Both the position numbers and the translations under genes were made by a program. The notes under the pieces are model-generated. The model was not told the origin of the DNA. It made no database searches and saw only the letters and a program-made list of their open reading frames with translations. A stretch of 30,373 nt of DNA from positions 98,768 through 129,140 of the forward strand of contig QZLH01000148.1 in assembly GCA_003833135.1 (NCBI GenBank), in the 5' to 3' direction. Origin of the DNA: Oehlia diaphana (Eukaryota; Glomeromycota; Glomeromycetes; Glomerales; Glomeraceae). This document shows, in pieces, positions 1 through 10,826 of this stretch; the stretch's first letter is position 1, and every line of letters starts with the position of its first letter.

Positions 1-128
1 AGTCATTGTAAAATAATATAAATACGGTAATAAATAATATAAATAATTAAGTATACTACCATAAAATAGCTGACATTAATTTCAATTGTTTTCCTTCTCT
101 ATTAATTAAAGCATGGGCTGATTCAGCA

Positions 129-215
129 ATTAGTACGAAAAAATCAAAATTTATTTTTAAAGGTCCGTCTGAGTACGGAAAAATTAAAATTTTTTTTTTT
201 GACGTCCGTACTAAT
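129..215. repeat. Small inverted-repeat element
   Basis: ATTAGTACG at 129-137 is matched by its reverse complement CGTACTAAT at 207-215. A nested TCCGT...ACGGA pair and an A-run facing a T-run lie inside, so the roughly 87 bp segment can fold back on itself. This resembles a miniature inverted-repeat element. No target-site duplication was identified, so mobility is inference. Confidence 0.4.
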
Positions 216-254
216 TTGTATTACCGTACAGTACTAATTTACTATATACTCCAT

Positions 255-289
255 CACCCTACAGTATACATCACCCCACCCTACAGTAT
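255..289. repeat. Direct repeat CACCCTACAGTAT x2
   Basis: The 13-mer CACCCTACAGTAT occurs at 255-267 and again at 277-289. The repeats are exact and start 22 bp apart. The embedded TACAGTA motif recurs in several other spacers of the window. Function unknown. Confidence 0.5.
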
Positions 290-1224
290 GGTCATACATA
301 CCGTACGTTGATCACTATACAGACATACATAGGCCTCTATGTTTCCGTCGTACCCATATTTTCATTATTAAAAAATCTCTGTCTTCTTGCTCAAGTTAAA
401 TGTTACACAAGACAAGATAAGCGGATGCACATCACAGGTCACGTTAACCATCCTGATCATGTGGAAAGAGTAATTTTAGCTCATAATTGTCATAATTGTT
501 AATTCTTTTTAGAATTTCGCGACAGTATATAAATTTCGATTATATGATTATATTAACTATTTGTATTATTATTATTTTTTTTTTTTTTGTCAGTTATGAT
601 TTTATAGTATATTTTTCTATTTTTATCTTTTTATTTTATTTTTATTTTTTTTTCTGGTATTTTTTTCATTATGATGCTTGTAGTCTAAATTAAGCAAATA
701 ATATTAAAAAATAAATTTCTTTCAGAATATGATTTCATAGTTGTTAAATTAGTAAAATTTGCTTAATTTAAATTATAATAAGACCTTAACGTACTTGGTA
801 TTTGATATATAAATACGATATTTAACGATAAAATTATACTTTTCCCACTATTTTATAGGTATATCAAAGATTTTCATATGGATCCTTGACATATGGAGTT
901 TGATAAATTTTTTATAATAAACACATGTTTGTTTCTTTTATATTTTATAAATACGGGTTATAATAATATTTATTATTTAATTGTTAGATAAATAGGTCTT
1001 TTAATACATACACATTTATTTTCATTTTATAATTTAAGTATTGTTATCAGTTGTAAAGGCGAAAATAATATAAATTTCAATTATAGTAATAATATCAAAC
1101 TGAATTAAAAATACAAAGTTAATTGCTTCGTCCTTTGTTCGTCGATCCTTTTTTAGTAATGAATGACCAATTTTTAAGTAACTACATAAGGACTTTTTAA
1201 CAATGGCTTTAAGAGTTTTAGCTG

Positions 1225-1232
1225 TATAAAAA
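1225..1232 (+). promoter_or_regulatory. TATA-like box for first kinase
   Basis: TATAAAAA lies 52 bp before the ATG at 1277. Similar boxes precede every other gene in the window at 40-105 bp, which supports a real core-promoter element. No initiation site is visible from sequence alone. Confidence 0.45.
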
Positions 1233-1276
1233 CATGCATTTTTTTTAAAAAAGGAAAAAAAAGAGGTAAGTTTAGT

Positions 1277-3131
1277 ATGAAAAAAAATATCAAAAATAAT
1301 TTTAAAGGTAATAATGATCATAAGACTCATGAAAGAGAATCTTTAGAACATAATTTGTTGAATAAAATTCATTATAAAAAAGAATCTTCAGAAAACATTA
1401 AGCTTGATAATTATTACGAAAAAGATATAGCAAATAAAGAATTCGGGTTTTGTTTTAATTGTAATAAACCACAAACTGAAGAAAATTGGTGTTTAAATTG
1501 TAATTCTAAATTTTTTCAAGAAAAATTCAATAATTGGAGAAGTGAAAATATGCGTATAGATAAATTTATACAAGAAGCTCAATTAAATGCAAGAAATAGT
1601 AACGAAGTTATAGAATGGATTGATTATAAACGTTTTATAAATGTACGATATATTGCTCGAGGAGGATTTAGTATTATTTATGGGGCTAATTGGTTAGATG
1701 GAAGTATTGATTGTTGGAATTATGAAAAGAAAGATTGGAATAGAATTACTCAAAAAAATGGAATTCGTGTAATACTTAAGAGTTTAAATGATTCTTCGAA
1801 TATTCACGAAGATTTCCTAAATGAGGTAATTATTTATTTTAATTTTTTAAATGACATTATTTTTTTTTATTTATTAATATAAAATATCTATATATATATA
1901 CCATTTTTAGTTGAAAAATCATTTAAAATTTTTATATTCAGCTATAAATAATTATTCAAATTTTGTGAAAATTTATGGAATAACTAAAGATCCAAATACA
2001 TCAAATTATATGATTGTTTTAAAAGAAATGCCAATGGGTAATTTAAGATCTATAATCAAAATGATAAATATTATAATTTATATGAGATAGCAAGTTCCCT
2101 TTCCGCTTTGCATAAATGTGATCTAGTTCACGGTGATTTACATAGTGGAAATATACTTTTTAAAGATATATTTACTGCTTATATAAGCGATTTTGGATTA
2201 AGTAAACCGGCGGATCAATCTATTGATTATAATGTGATTTCTGGAGTACTTCCTTATATTGCTCCAGAAGTTTTACGTGGAAAACCGTATACAAAAGCTG
2301 CTGATATTTATAGTCTTGGTGTTATTATGTGGGAATTTACATCAGGTGTTCCTGCTTTTAATAATAGACCTCATGATTTTAATCTTTCCTTAGATATTTG
2401 TAGAGGATTAAGACCAGAAATTATAGAAGGAACAGAACCTGATTATAAAGAATTAATGAAAAGATGTTGGAATACTGATCCCAATAAAAGACCAACTGCA
2501 GATGAATTAACAGAAATATTTGACGTGTTATCTACTAAATTTATAATATCAATGAAGGATGAAGAAAGAAAGTCAGTACCAGGTAAATAAGATTTTTTTT
2601 TTTTCTTATATTAATTAAATTTAATCATTAATAGATTATTACTATTGTAGAGAATAAACCATATCATCCATTAACTTGCTATACAAGTAGAAAATTTGAT
2701 TATTCTGTAAAGTTGGATGAAATTTTAAAACAAGAAGAATTAAGTTTTAAATTTATAATAAATGAGAAAGATGATTATAAAGAAACAATATCAAGTGAAA
2801 GTTTAGGTAAGTATTATTTTTTATTTATTGTTTTTATTTATTAATTTTAGGGGTTAGGGTTCGTATTAGGTTATAATGGATTATTTAATTAACTAAATAA
2901 CTATGGTGATAAATAATTATTTGCCACTATATTAGTAATAAATGGCGGAACCCTTTTATTAATACATTTTTATATTAATAACTTTTATAGAAAATTGTAA
3001 GATTTCTAGTACTATTTTAGGTAATTTACATTATTTATTTAATGTTTATAATTTCTCATATTATAAAAAATTTTAAATTATTTTTTTTTTTTTTTGTAGA
3101 TATTAATCAAGAAAAAGGAGAAAAAAGCTAA
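1277..3131 (+). CDS. Cys-knuckle protein kinase, reading frame broken or re-spliced
   Basis: Predicted Ser/Thr (tyrosine-kinase-like) protein kinase of the family heavily expanded in Glomeromycotina. Exon 1 (1277-1825) encodes a Lys/Asn-rich leader, a paired-cysteine motif (CFNC...WCLNC, about residues 58-75), then the Gly-loop ARGGFSIIYG and a VILK lysine. Later exons carry HGDLHSGN, DFGLS, APE and the C-lobe. The reading frame is interrupted. After the intron 1826-1910, frame 0 meets TAG at 2088-2090, while the kinase reading continues in another frame. Either one base has been lost near 2050-2062, or a 53-bp GT-AG intron (2038-2090) is spliced out. The second option restores frame but removes the region before the catalytic loop. 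With it, exons 1277-1825, 1911-2037, 2091-2582, 2651-2806, 2991-3020 and 3100-3131 total 1386 nt (461 aa). The catalytic-loop Arg is Gly (HGD), a non-RD type. Kinase assignment is firm; whether the gene is functional is uncertain. Confidence 0.75.
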
Positions 3132-5030
3132 TGTTATAGGTGCTAGTATACTGGTATAGAATATAAAGATTTGATATAATGCATCTATACTTTCGCTTAT
3201 CGGTTGGTTAATGGAGGAAGTTCCTAAAATTTGGAGAAATGTCGTAAAAGTTTATGGGTTTGACACCATAGTGGGAGTTAGAAGTGTGGTACAATGGGTT
3301 AGACGCAGTCTCATATAAAATAATTAGGGTAGAAAAGTTTATTATGGTACTTTTTAGTAATTATGAGTGATTTTTAGTTGGCTAGATCATTTAATATTTA
3401 CAATTTTTAGTGATAAGACCCAATTTCGCCAGTCAATGAGTTCAAAAGTAGAAGTTGAGGTACGTTGAACTGACTATTAATTAGATTAAACAATTTTTTT
3501 TTTTATTATTATTATCTTTTTTTCATTAAATATTGGTGAATATTTTTATTTTCGAATTTACAATTTAAAGATCATTGTTGTTAGTAATATCAGTTATATA
3601 TTGAAGTTAGTTATGATAATAACTATATACTTTAAGAGCCTGTAGAGTAGTAGAGTTACACAAAATTTCCCTTTCGTATTAAAATAATACACTTTCATGC
3701 ACTAGTGATAAATGATTACTATAATACTTCTCCGTTAATAGTAAGTTGCATGATTCGTTGCCATACTTCTTTCTTTAACGACACAATCCTAGCATTTTAC
3801 TTCTTTTATCGTTTATCAATGTCCTTTCAATTTAATAAAATAGGAAGGATTATCAATGTAATGCATGATAATTTCGGTGATCAAAGATGGTTTGAATGAA
3901 TGAAAGTTTTAAAGTCTAATGTAAATAATCAAAATAATATTATTGAAAGAAATTAAAATACAATAATTTTAATTGGAACAAAAATTTAACTTTTTTTGTT
4001 GTTCCTCACCAAAATATAATAGATGGATTATGGAGTACATTGTTATTACACGTACAGTACAGTAATTTGTTACGTCATTAGCAAGAAAAAGTAGAACGTA
4101 TCATAGTCGTTTAAGAAAATGTTTATTTTTCATAAAAAAAAAAAATAATGTTTATTAATGAAACTCATTAATATTTTGTTTTTTAAAAAAGATAATTAAT
4201 TTGATTTAAGGAGTTGCGAATATAAATTATTATCAATAGATTATTATGTGGTCTTAATATAAACATTAGAATGTAATTATCGTAAAACACATTTTTTAAG
4301 TTTAGTACTGAAGAATTGATGTTTTCTATTGACAAATATCCCGTAACCTATTTCCTATTTTCTATAATACGGATAGTGACGAATATACAGAATTTAATAT
4401 AATGATTCTAAATGTATGTAGGTATTTTCATCTATCCTTAATTTGAAAAGTATCATAGTTTATCAGTTATATCAAACAAATAGTTAATACTTTATATACT
4501 TGTAAGAAAACTTTTAAGTAAATTAAATAAACATTTGGCGCAGTCTCATGATTGTAAGTGTTAAACAATAATTTATTGGAATTTATTTATATTTTTATAA
4601 ATTAAGTTCAATATTTTATAAATATTTTTTCATTTTTTTGATGAAGACAAATTTTTTGTTACGAAGACTTATCCTACGTTCAAAAACTATCTCATAATTC
4701 AATCCGGATGATCGACATCCTGGATTTTTGATTAACCAAATCCGGATGACAAGGAATTTAACTATGAAAAATGTAAAATAATAATGAGCGTAATATGATT
4801 AACATGATTATGTGATCTCTTGCAATAATTTAAATTAAATTTATTCTAATAGTCAGAAATAAAAATTATTTACAGTATTCACAGTATTCAAAAATATCGC
4901 AAAAAATTTTACTACTAGCTACTGCAGATCATTTCCTTATTTAAATACTTGAAGCCCACGTCGGTTGTACATCATGGAATTCTGCAGAGGAATTCTTTAC
5001 GGAGATATTTTTCCGAAATTCTATTATAAT
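3132..5030. other. Intergenic spacer between the two kinases
   Basis: About 1.9 kb with no supported gene. The only open frame above 60 codons (3705-3899) shows no domain. CGCAGTCTCAT occurs twice (near 3304 and 4539), which may mark dispersed repeat remnants. A small ATCCGGATG palindrome lies near 4701-4748. Otherwise the sequence is AT-rich with poly-A and poly-T runs. Confidence 0.55.
4701..4748. repeat. ATCCGGATG palindrome pair
   Basis: AATCCGGATG occurs at 4701-4710 and again, after AAA, at 4739-4748. Between them CATCCTGGATTT (4716-4727) is nearly the reverse complement of AAATCCGGATG (4738-4748), so a short hairpin can form. This may be a remnant of a small inverted-repeat element. 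Confidence 0.35.
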
Positions 5031-5038
5031 TATAAATA
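5031..5038 (+). promoter_or_regulatory. TATA box for three-module kinase
   Basis: TATAAATA lies 71 bp before the ATG at 5102. The same octamer precedes the F-box gene at 13718 and the GRDP gene (minus strand), which argues for a shared core-promoter type. Confidence 0.5.
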
Positions 5039-5101
5039 ACTTTATAACTTTTTGATTTCTCGAAATTCTCTTCCCTCATTATTCAATAAATAAACTATAT
5101 C

Positions 5102-8100
5102 ATGGAACTTATAAGTACTAAGGGTAAAAACTCTTTCGATCCTACGCCAAGATTAAAATCCAGTCCTGTGCCAATTTTGTTTATTCCTTTTAGTAATTAC
5201 AAGCGTGTTTGTGAATACTGTGAAAGTACATATTCTCGGACACGATCTGGTCAAAAATTTTGTAAAAATTGCCTATTTGAATATGTTAAGAAACTGACTG
5301 ACTATAATATATACTTGGATGTTATATATGAAAATGTAGATCGATGTATAGAGCATGAGGATTCTGATACGCAAAATATTCAAGAATGGTGCAATAATTG
5401 TTTTCAAATTTTACATTTTAATCAAATAATTACAAAAGACAGTTTTAGTTATCATAATACTAAATGTAAATTATGTGAATATGAGAAATTTTATGATAAG
5501 TTATGTTCAAATTGCTATTTTATTTCTTCTGAATGGACAGAATCAACTTTGGCTAAAAACCCTATTCCAATTGTTTATTTACCTTGGTGGGATACTTCAG
5601 ATTATTGTTTAAGTTGTAATAAACTTTTAGAATTAAAATCTGACTGTCAAAAATGGTGTTCAGTTTGCTATATAATTTATACAGGGTGTAGATATTGTTT
5701 GACAACAAATGTTATTTTTGGAATTACGGAACAGTCTAAATGTAGGAAATGTAAAAGAGTTATTGATATCGACGTTACAAGCATTGAGTATAAATTAGAA
5801 AATTATCTTTATATTAATAAAATGAATAATATTGATAATATTGTTAATTGGGTGAATAATATTAAACAAGTGTCAAATTTAGTGTATTCAGTATATGGAT
5901 TTATGCGGAAACTCAGATATCATCAATACCAAAATCTAGATAATCGTTCTCATCCTATTAAAGAAAATGGACAAATTCGATTTATTTCCTTTAGTAATTA
6001 TATGTATAAATGTAATTATTGTGGATATCGTTATTCTTCAACAATCTTATTTGAACAAAAATATTGCAAATATTGTTTGTATTTGTATCACAAGGACTTA
6101 AGTGACAAAAATGTATGTTTAGATGTACATATAGTAAATAGTACTAGTAATTCTCATTGTACTGAACATGAATCAAAAAATATTGAATCATATACACAAA
6201 ATATTCAAGAATGGTGTATGAACTGTTCTGAGATTTTATATTTCAAGCAAATAGTTACAAAATATTCATTTGATATGAATTATTATCATGAAAGACAAAA
6301 TGAAATAATTAAATATGAAATGAATTGTACACTATGTGGTCGGCAAAATTTATTAATCAATGCTGAGTTTAGTTTGTGTCCAGATTGTTACTTAATTTCT
6401 TCTGAATGGATAGAATCCACTTTATCCAAAAAATCTATTCTAGTTCTTTATTTATCATGGCGTTATAATATTGAGCAATGTATTTTTTGTAAGCATATCT
6501 TAAAAGATATATCCTCTGAGACATCAGATGATTGTCAAAAATGGTGTTCAAATTGTTTTACAATTTATGCTGGATGTGGATATTGTTTAACAACAAATAT
6601 TATTTTTGGACTTACAAATCAATCCAAATGTAAAAAATGTGAAAGAATATTATTTATTACTATTGACACTAAAAATATTATGGAAAATTTTATTGTTTCC
6701 GCAAAATATAATACTGATTATCACAATCTGATTGAAAAATATGTTAAAAATAATTGTACTTCCAACTCATTAATGATACACAGTTTTATAAGTAACCTTC
6801 CTTATCTTGATGCAGAATATATTTTAAATTCAAAGTTAAAAGTTAATGAAGACATTTTTATAGAATTTGGATTTATTCCTTATTATAATAAATATATGAG
6901 ATGCATTTGTGGAAGAGAGTATTCTGTGACACCTATATTTAGACAAAAATATTGTAAATATTGCTTATATTGGTATATTAAGTTTACAAAATTTACAACC
7001 AAAAATATGATGGATGTACATATAATTACAAACAGTATAAATTGCACTGACCATGAACCAAGAACTTTGGATTTTTGTACACAAAATATCCGTGAATGGT
7101 GTAAAAATTGTTCTGAAATTTTATACTTTAAACAGATTATTACACAATATTCATTTGATATGGAAGAACAAAGTAAAATGATTCAAGGTGAAAATTGTAA
7201 TCTGTGTGGAAATCTAATTGATCGACAAATTTCTTTCATGTGTTTGGATTGTTATTCAGTTTCTTCTGAGTATATAGAATCAATTTTAATTAAAAAAAAA
7301 ATTCTAATTCTATATCTACCTTGGTGGGATGCATATAGTAAGTGTATAATTTGTAGACAATATTTTAGATATAAATCTTACCATCAAAAATGGTGTTCAC
7401 ATTGCTCTATAATTTATAATAGCTGTATTCATTGTTTAACAACAAATATTATTTTTGGGTTTACAATACAATCACAATGTATAAAATGCAAAAGAGTGGT
7501 GCCTATTAGTATTGATGGAAATTATAATATAGATGAATTTATTGATTCTATTATTGATACTAATGATGAGATTGCTAAATATATGAATAATACTGACGAC
7601 CCATTAAAAATATATGAGTTCATTAAAAATAAAGTTAAAGTTAGTTGTAAAAATATAAAAATGATTAAATATTCCGAAACTAAAGATTTTGAAAGAATAG
7701 CAGAGGGAGGATTCGGTATTATCTATAAAGCAACTTGGAATAATGAAAGTTTAGCATCATATAATAGTATTGTTGCTGTAAAAAAATTTTTAAATTCACA
7801 GGATATCAGTAAAGATTTTATTAATGAGGTAAATATATAAAGTAAATCATTTATTTCTATTACCTAATTAAATTAACCAATAACTACCTTATATATTAGT
7901 TAAAATCATTTGATCAATATAATAATAGATTTGAACATATTATTAAATATTATGGCATTACACAAGATCCTGATACACGAGACCATATGATAATAATGCA
8001 ATATGCAGATGGAGGAGATTTACATAATTATTTACAAAAGTGCTTTAAAGATATTACATGGAATGACAAGTTGGCCATTATATTAGAAATTTCAAGAGGG

Positions 8101-8953
8101 TATTTATTTATTTAATTATTATGTTATTATATAATGTTAATTAACTTTATTTGTTTTGTTTTAGAGTTGATTGTATTCATGAAGAGAATTATATACATAG
8201 AGATTTACATAGTGGAAATATATTATCAGTCAAAAATGATCGCTCTACAAGTCATAAATGGCACATTGGAGACTTTGGATTATCACGCCCTGCAAATATA
8301 ACTTCATTAAATAACAAAATATATGGAGTAATACCTTATGTTGCTCCAGAAATATTTAATGGTAAAGCTTTTTCAAAAGAATCGGATATTTATAGTATGG
8401 GTATGATTATGTGGGAATTAACTTCAGGTTGTAAACCTTTCGCTGATTCTGAACATAATGCTGATCTTATTCTTGAAATTATTGATGGAAAACAACCTGA
8501 AATAACAAATGATACTCCTGAATGTTTTGCTAATTTAATGAAAAAATGTTGGGATTCTGATTCTTTAAAAAGACCAAATATAAAAGAAATTCGAAAAATT
8601 ATTGGTATGTGGGCACATAAGATGAAAGATATTGACCAATTTTATGAAGCTGAAACAACACGACTAAAATTAATAGAAAAAAGGGAGCTTGGCCCTGAAT
8701 ATGCTGTAACAACTCACCCTGGAGCAATTTATACTAGTAGATTATTAAACTCTTTGATTTCTAGTTCATCATCTATTAGTTCATCATCATCAACTTCATT
8801 TAATACGACACAAGGTATTAATTTTATTATATTTATAATTAATTATTTTGAACACTAACGATTTATCAAAATTTGCCACTACACTTTTTTTATATGTTAG
8901 AGTATATTTCGAAAGAGCTTGAGTTTGATATTAATGATGCTAAATGGTATTAA
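5102..8953 (+). CDS. Protein kinase with three tandem cysteine-rich modules
   Basis: Predicted 1209-aa intracellular kinase. Exons 5102-7828, 7900-8099, 8165-8814 and 8901-8953 sum to 3630 nt. Exon 1 encodes three homologous modules at about residues 23-222, 290-523 and 591-806. Each has about ten paired cysteines (mostly CxxC) in the same order and shared blocks such as TQNIQEWC, SSEW.ES and YCLTTN.IFG. A pattern of up to five zinc-ribbon-like sites per module is inferred. The kinase domain follows: Gly-loop EGGFG at 868-872, VAVKK with Lys894, HRD at 987-989, HSGN, DFG at 1012-1014, APE at 1036-1038 and the CWDSD...RP C-lobe motif. A Ser-rich tail ends in EYISKELEFDINDAKWY. No signal peptide or membrane helix is seen. 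The phase-0 intron after the INE motif matches the neighbouring kinase, supporting common descent. Ligand and substrate are unknown. The kinase call is firm; a sensing role for the modules is inference. Confidence 0.87.
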
Positions 8954-9032
8954 TATACATGTAATTTGAATTGTAAAAAATTAAAACAGATATTAATGCA
9001 ATTATTAATTTAAAACTAATATTTATATTTAG

Positions 9033-9211
9033 TTCATCTTCCTCAGAATTAAATTCTTCAACAAAGCAAGGTATGTGTAAAATTACAAAAAATAAACTTT
9101 AAAAATTTAATTGAAATTTATTATAATGCATTTTCTTATCTATTATTCTTAGAGTATATTTCAAAGAAAAGAAAATTGAATTTAGTATATAATGATGCTC
9201 GATGGTATTAA
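9033..9211 (+). pseudogene. Duplicated terminal exon of the upstream kinase
   Basis: Just after the kinase stop codon, a second copy of its 3' end appears. Positions 9033-9070 encode a Ser-rich piece ending at a GTATGT donor. Positions 9153-9211, after an AG acceptor, encode EYISKKRKLNLVYNDARWY and a stop, clearly related to the primary C-terminus. The phase is compatible with splicing from the kinase donor at 8815 straight to 9153, giving an alternative C-terminus. A degenerate third trace may lie near 9290-9360. It could be a used alternative exon or a relic; sequence alone cannot decide. Confidence 0.55.
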
Positions 9212-10670
9212 TTTGAATTATAAATAGAAAAGATTAAATAAGTACTAACGTAGATAATATAGCTATCAATTTAACAATGTATATGTTTTAGGTCACCTTT
9301 ACTAATTTTTCAAAACTCGTTAAATACTCAACGTCCTATAAATTCTTCAAGAAAACTTAAAATTGCAAAGATGTAACCGAAAATAGAATTTTAAAAATGA
9401 TACGGGAGGGCGGCTGTTTTTTTTTATATTGAATATTTTTATATGTATTTTTTATTGTATATCATATGATTATCACGAAATAAATTGATATAAATTATAA
9501 ATCATCAGATCATTTAAAAATGTAAATATCCATTCCGAATCAGTTTTTGGCTGGGAAGGACTTCCAGTTGAGGAAAATATAAATTTTATCAAGATGTGGT
9601 TATACATGAAATAGGAAGAAGATTATGGGATAGTAATAATATCTCAGCAATTTTTATAGGATTAAGATGCTAAACATAACCGCAATGCAATATGGAAAAT
9701 ATTGTTAATACTTAATGTAATAATGTAATAAATATAGTAGTTATAATAGCACATTAAAATTTATTATCGAATAAAACAATAAATTGCTTGTGAATCATAT
9801 ATATAAAAATCACGTGAAAAAAATTGAATATAAAAAAAATCCAGATTTTCGAAAAATTGATACGGGCGGTTTACGAGAATCTAAAATTTTTTTTCCCGGC
9901 CTTATATATTATTTATTTACTTTCATATATTTTTTGAATTATATGTAACAAATTTTTCAATATACATTTTAATTGTATTATTTACCTTATTTATCGTAGA
10001 GTAAAAAACGAAATAAAGTGGCCCATAAACTCCCAGGTAAACGATCTTAACGATCTTGCAACGTATACTCTTTTTTGGTTTTGATCTACATGAAAACTTT
10101 GCCCGCGAATTTAATATCTTAGATTTTTGATTATTGGATTTAAGAATAAGAATAACGAATCCTAAATCTAAGAGTATAACGCCCACCCTCCCTTCCTATG
10201 AATGGGAAATATTTATATATTTTATCATAAAAAAAAAAAAATTTTTTTAACCTATGTTACGCAAAATTTCAGATTTTTTATTAAATAATCAAATGAAAAT
10301 TTTTTTTTTTATTATTAAGAAACTTCTTACATTAATTAAAATATTCTAAAAAAATCAAAAAATATTTTCTTTGATTAAGCCCCGATTATCACCCATCGTA
10401 GTATAAAAAACTTGATATGTTTTTCCTATTTTGTATTACACTGCGCATTGCCCTACAATTCTTTTATTATTTTAATAATTTGTCCTGATTTGATTGTTAT
10501 AAGCTATCACTATGCGCATAATTATTACTTTATCTTACACTTTTCTTCCTATTGACAAAAATCCGATCTATACACATCAAAACTAATAAATTTCCTGCTG
10601 ACATTATCTTATTATATATTGTTAGTGATATTGGATTGAAAGAAAAACATAATACCTACTTTTATTTAGT
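9212..10670. other. Spacer with gene debris
   Basis: No intact gene. It holds a possible third terminal-exon remnant (9290-9360), a coding-like fragment (9507-9673), and GC-richer patches within AT-rich DNA (GATACGGGAGGGCGG near 9399, GATACGGGCGG near 9859, CGCCCACCCTCCC at 10180-10192). The last partly mirrors the first, so 9399-10192 may be one old repeat element. The minus-strand open frame at 9923-10186 shows no recognisable domain and may be repeat-derived. Confidence 0.45.
9507..9673 (+). pseudogene. Unidentified coding-like fragment, frameshifted
   Basis: The stretch reads as protein-like text in two frames: NVNIHSESVFGWEGLPVEEN, then, after a frame change near 9580-9590, VVIHEIGRRLWDSNNIS up to TAA at 9671-9673. 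Its composition is less biased than the surrounding chance frames. It has no start codon and no recognised domain. It may be a relic of a lost gene or chance. Confidence 0.25.
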
Positions 10671-10826
10671 TCAAAAATGTCTTGCTACCTTGTTCCTTCC
10701 GTGTTGTTTAGCGTAAGCAACAACTTCTCTTTTTTGATAAGCAGAATAGTAACTGCATTTTGTTTTAGCAGCTTGTTTAAATTTATTAGCTCGTTTACGT
10801 CTAGTAATAATTTGACATTCGGTAAC
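10671..10826 (-). pseudogene. Helix-turn-helix fragment, transposase-like
   Basis: The minus strand is open from 10826 to a TGA at 10671-10673. It encodes a basic segment (TRRKRANKFKQAAK) followed by YSAYQKREVVAYAKQHG and NKVARHF. That pattern (K..VV.YA..HG...ARHF) matches the N-terminal helix-turn-helix of pogo/Tc-type transposases and related CENP-B/Brinker-like DNA-binding domains, which are abundant in these fungi. A stop lies just upstream, no ATG is present and no DDE catalytic region follows, so it is a truncated relic. A short domesticated DNA-binding exon is a less likely alternative. Confidence 0.5.

Larger units (their letters stand above)
1..1276. other. AT-rich intergenic spacer, left edge
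   Basis: No convincing gene is seen. The longer open frames here (308-502, 496-693 and 1034-1330 on the minus strand) are low-complexity Phe/Ile/Tyr/Lys strings without domain features, as expected by chance in such AT-rich DNA. The stretch holds a small inverted repeat (129-215), a duplicated 13-bp motif (255-267 and 277-289), a pyrimidine-rich tract at about 570-670, and the TATA-like box of the first kinase. Confidence 0.6.

Noticed and set aside
496..693. Open frame encoding a Phe/Ile/Tyr-rich peptide resembling a membrane protein
   Set aside because: The composition is produced by T-rich low-complexity DNA; there are no domain features and no promoter or splice context.
2848..2872. GGGGTTAGGGTT, telomere-like repeat units
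   Set aside because: Only about one and a half TTAGGG-like units inside a kinase intron; too short for a telomere tract and coding DNA continues on both sides. A weak inverted counterpart at about 2945-2953 is too short to call an element.
3290..3330. GGTTAGACGCAGTCTCAT, considered as a tRNA- or SINE-like piece
   Set aside because: No cloverleaf, A box or B box could be arranged around it; only the shared word near 4539 remains, too little for a call.
9923..10186. Minus-strand open frame of 87 codons
   Set aside because: It has no recognisable domain and lies in probable repeat debris; not supported as a gene.
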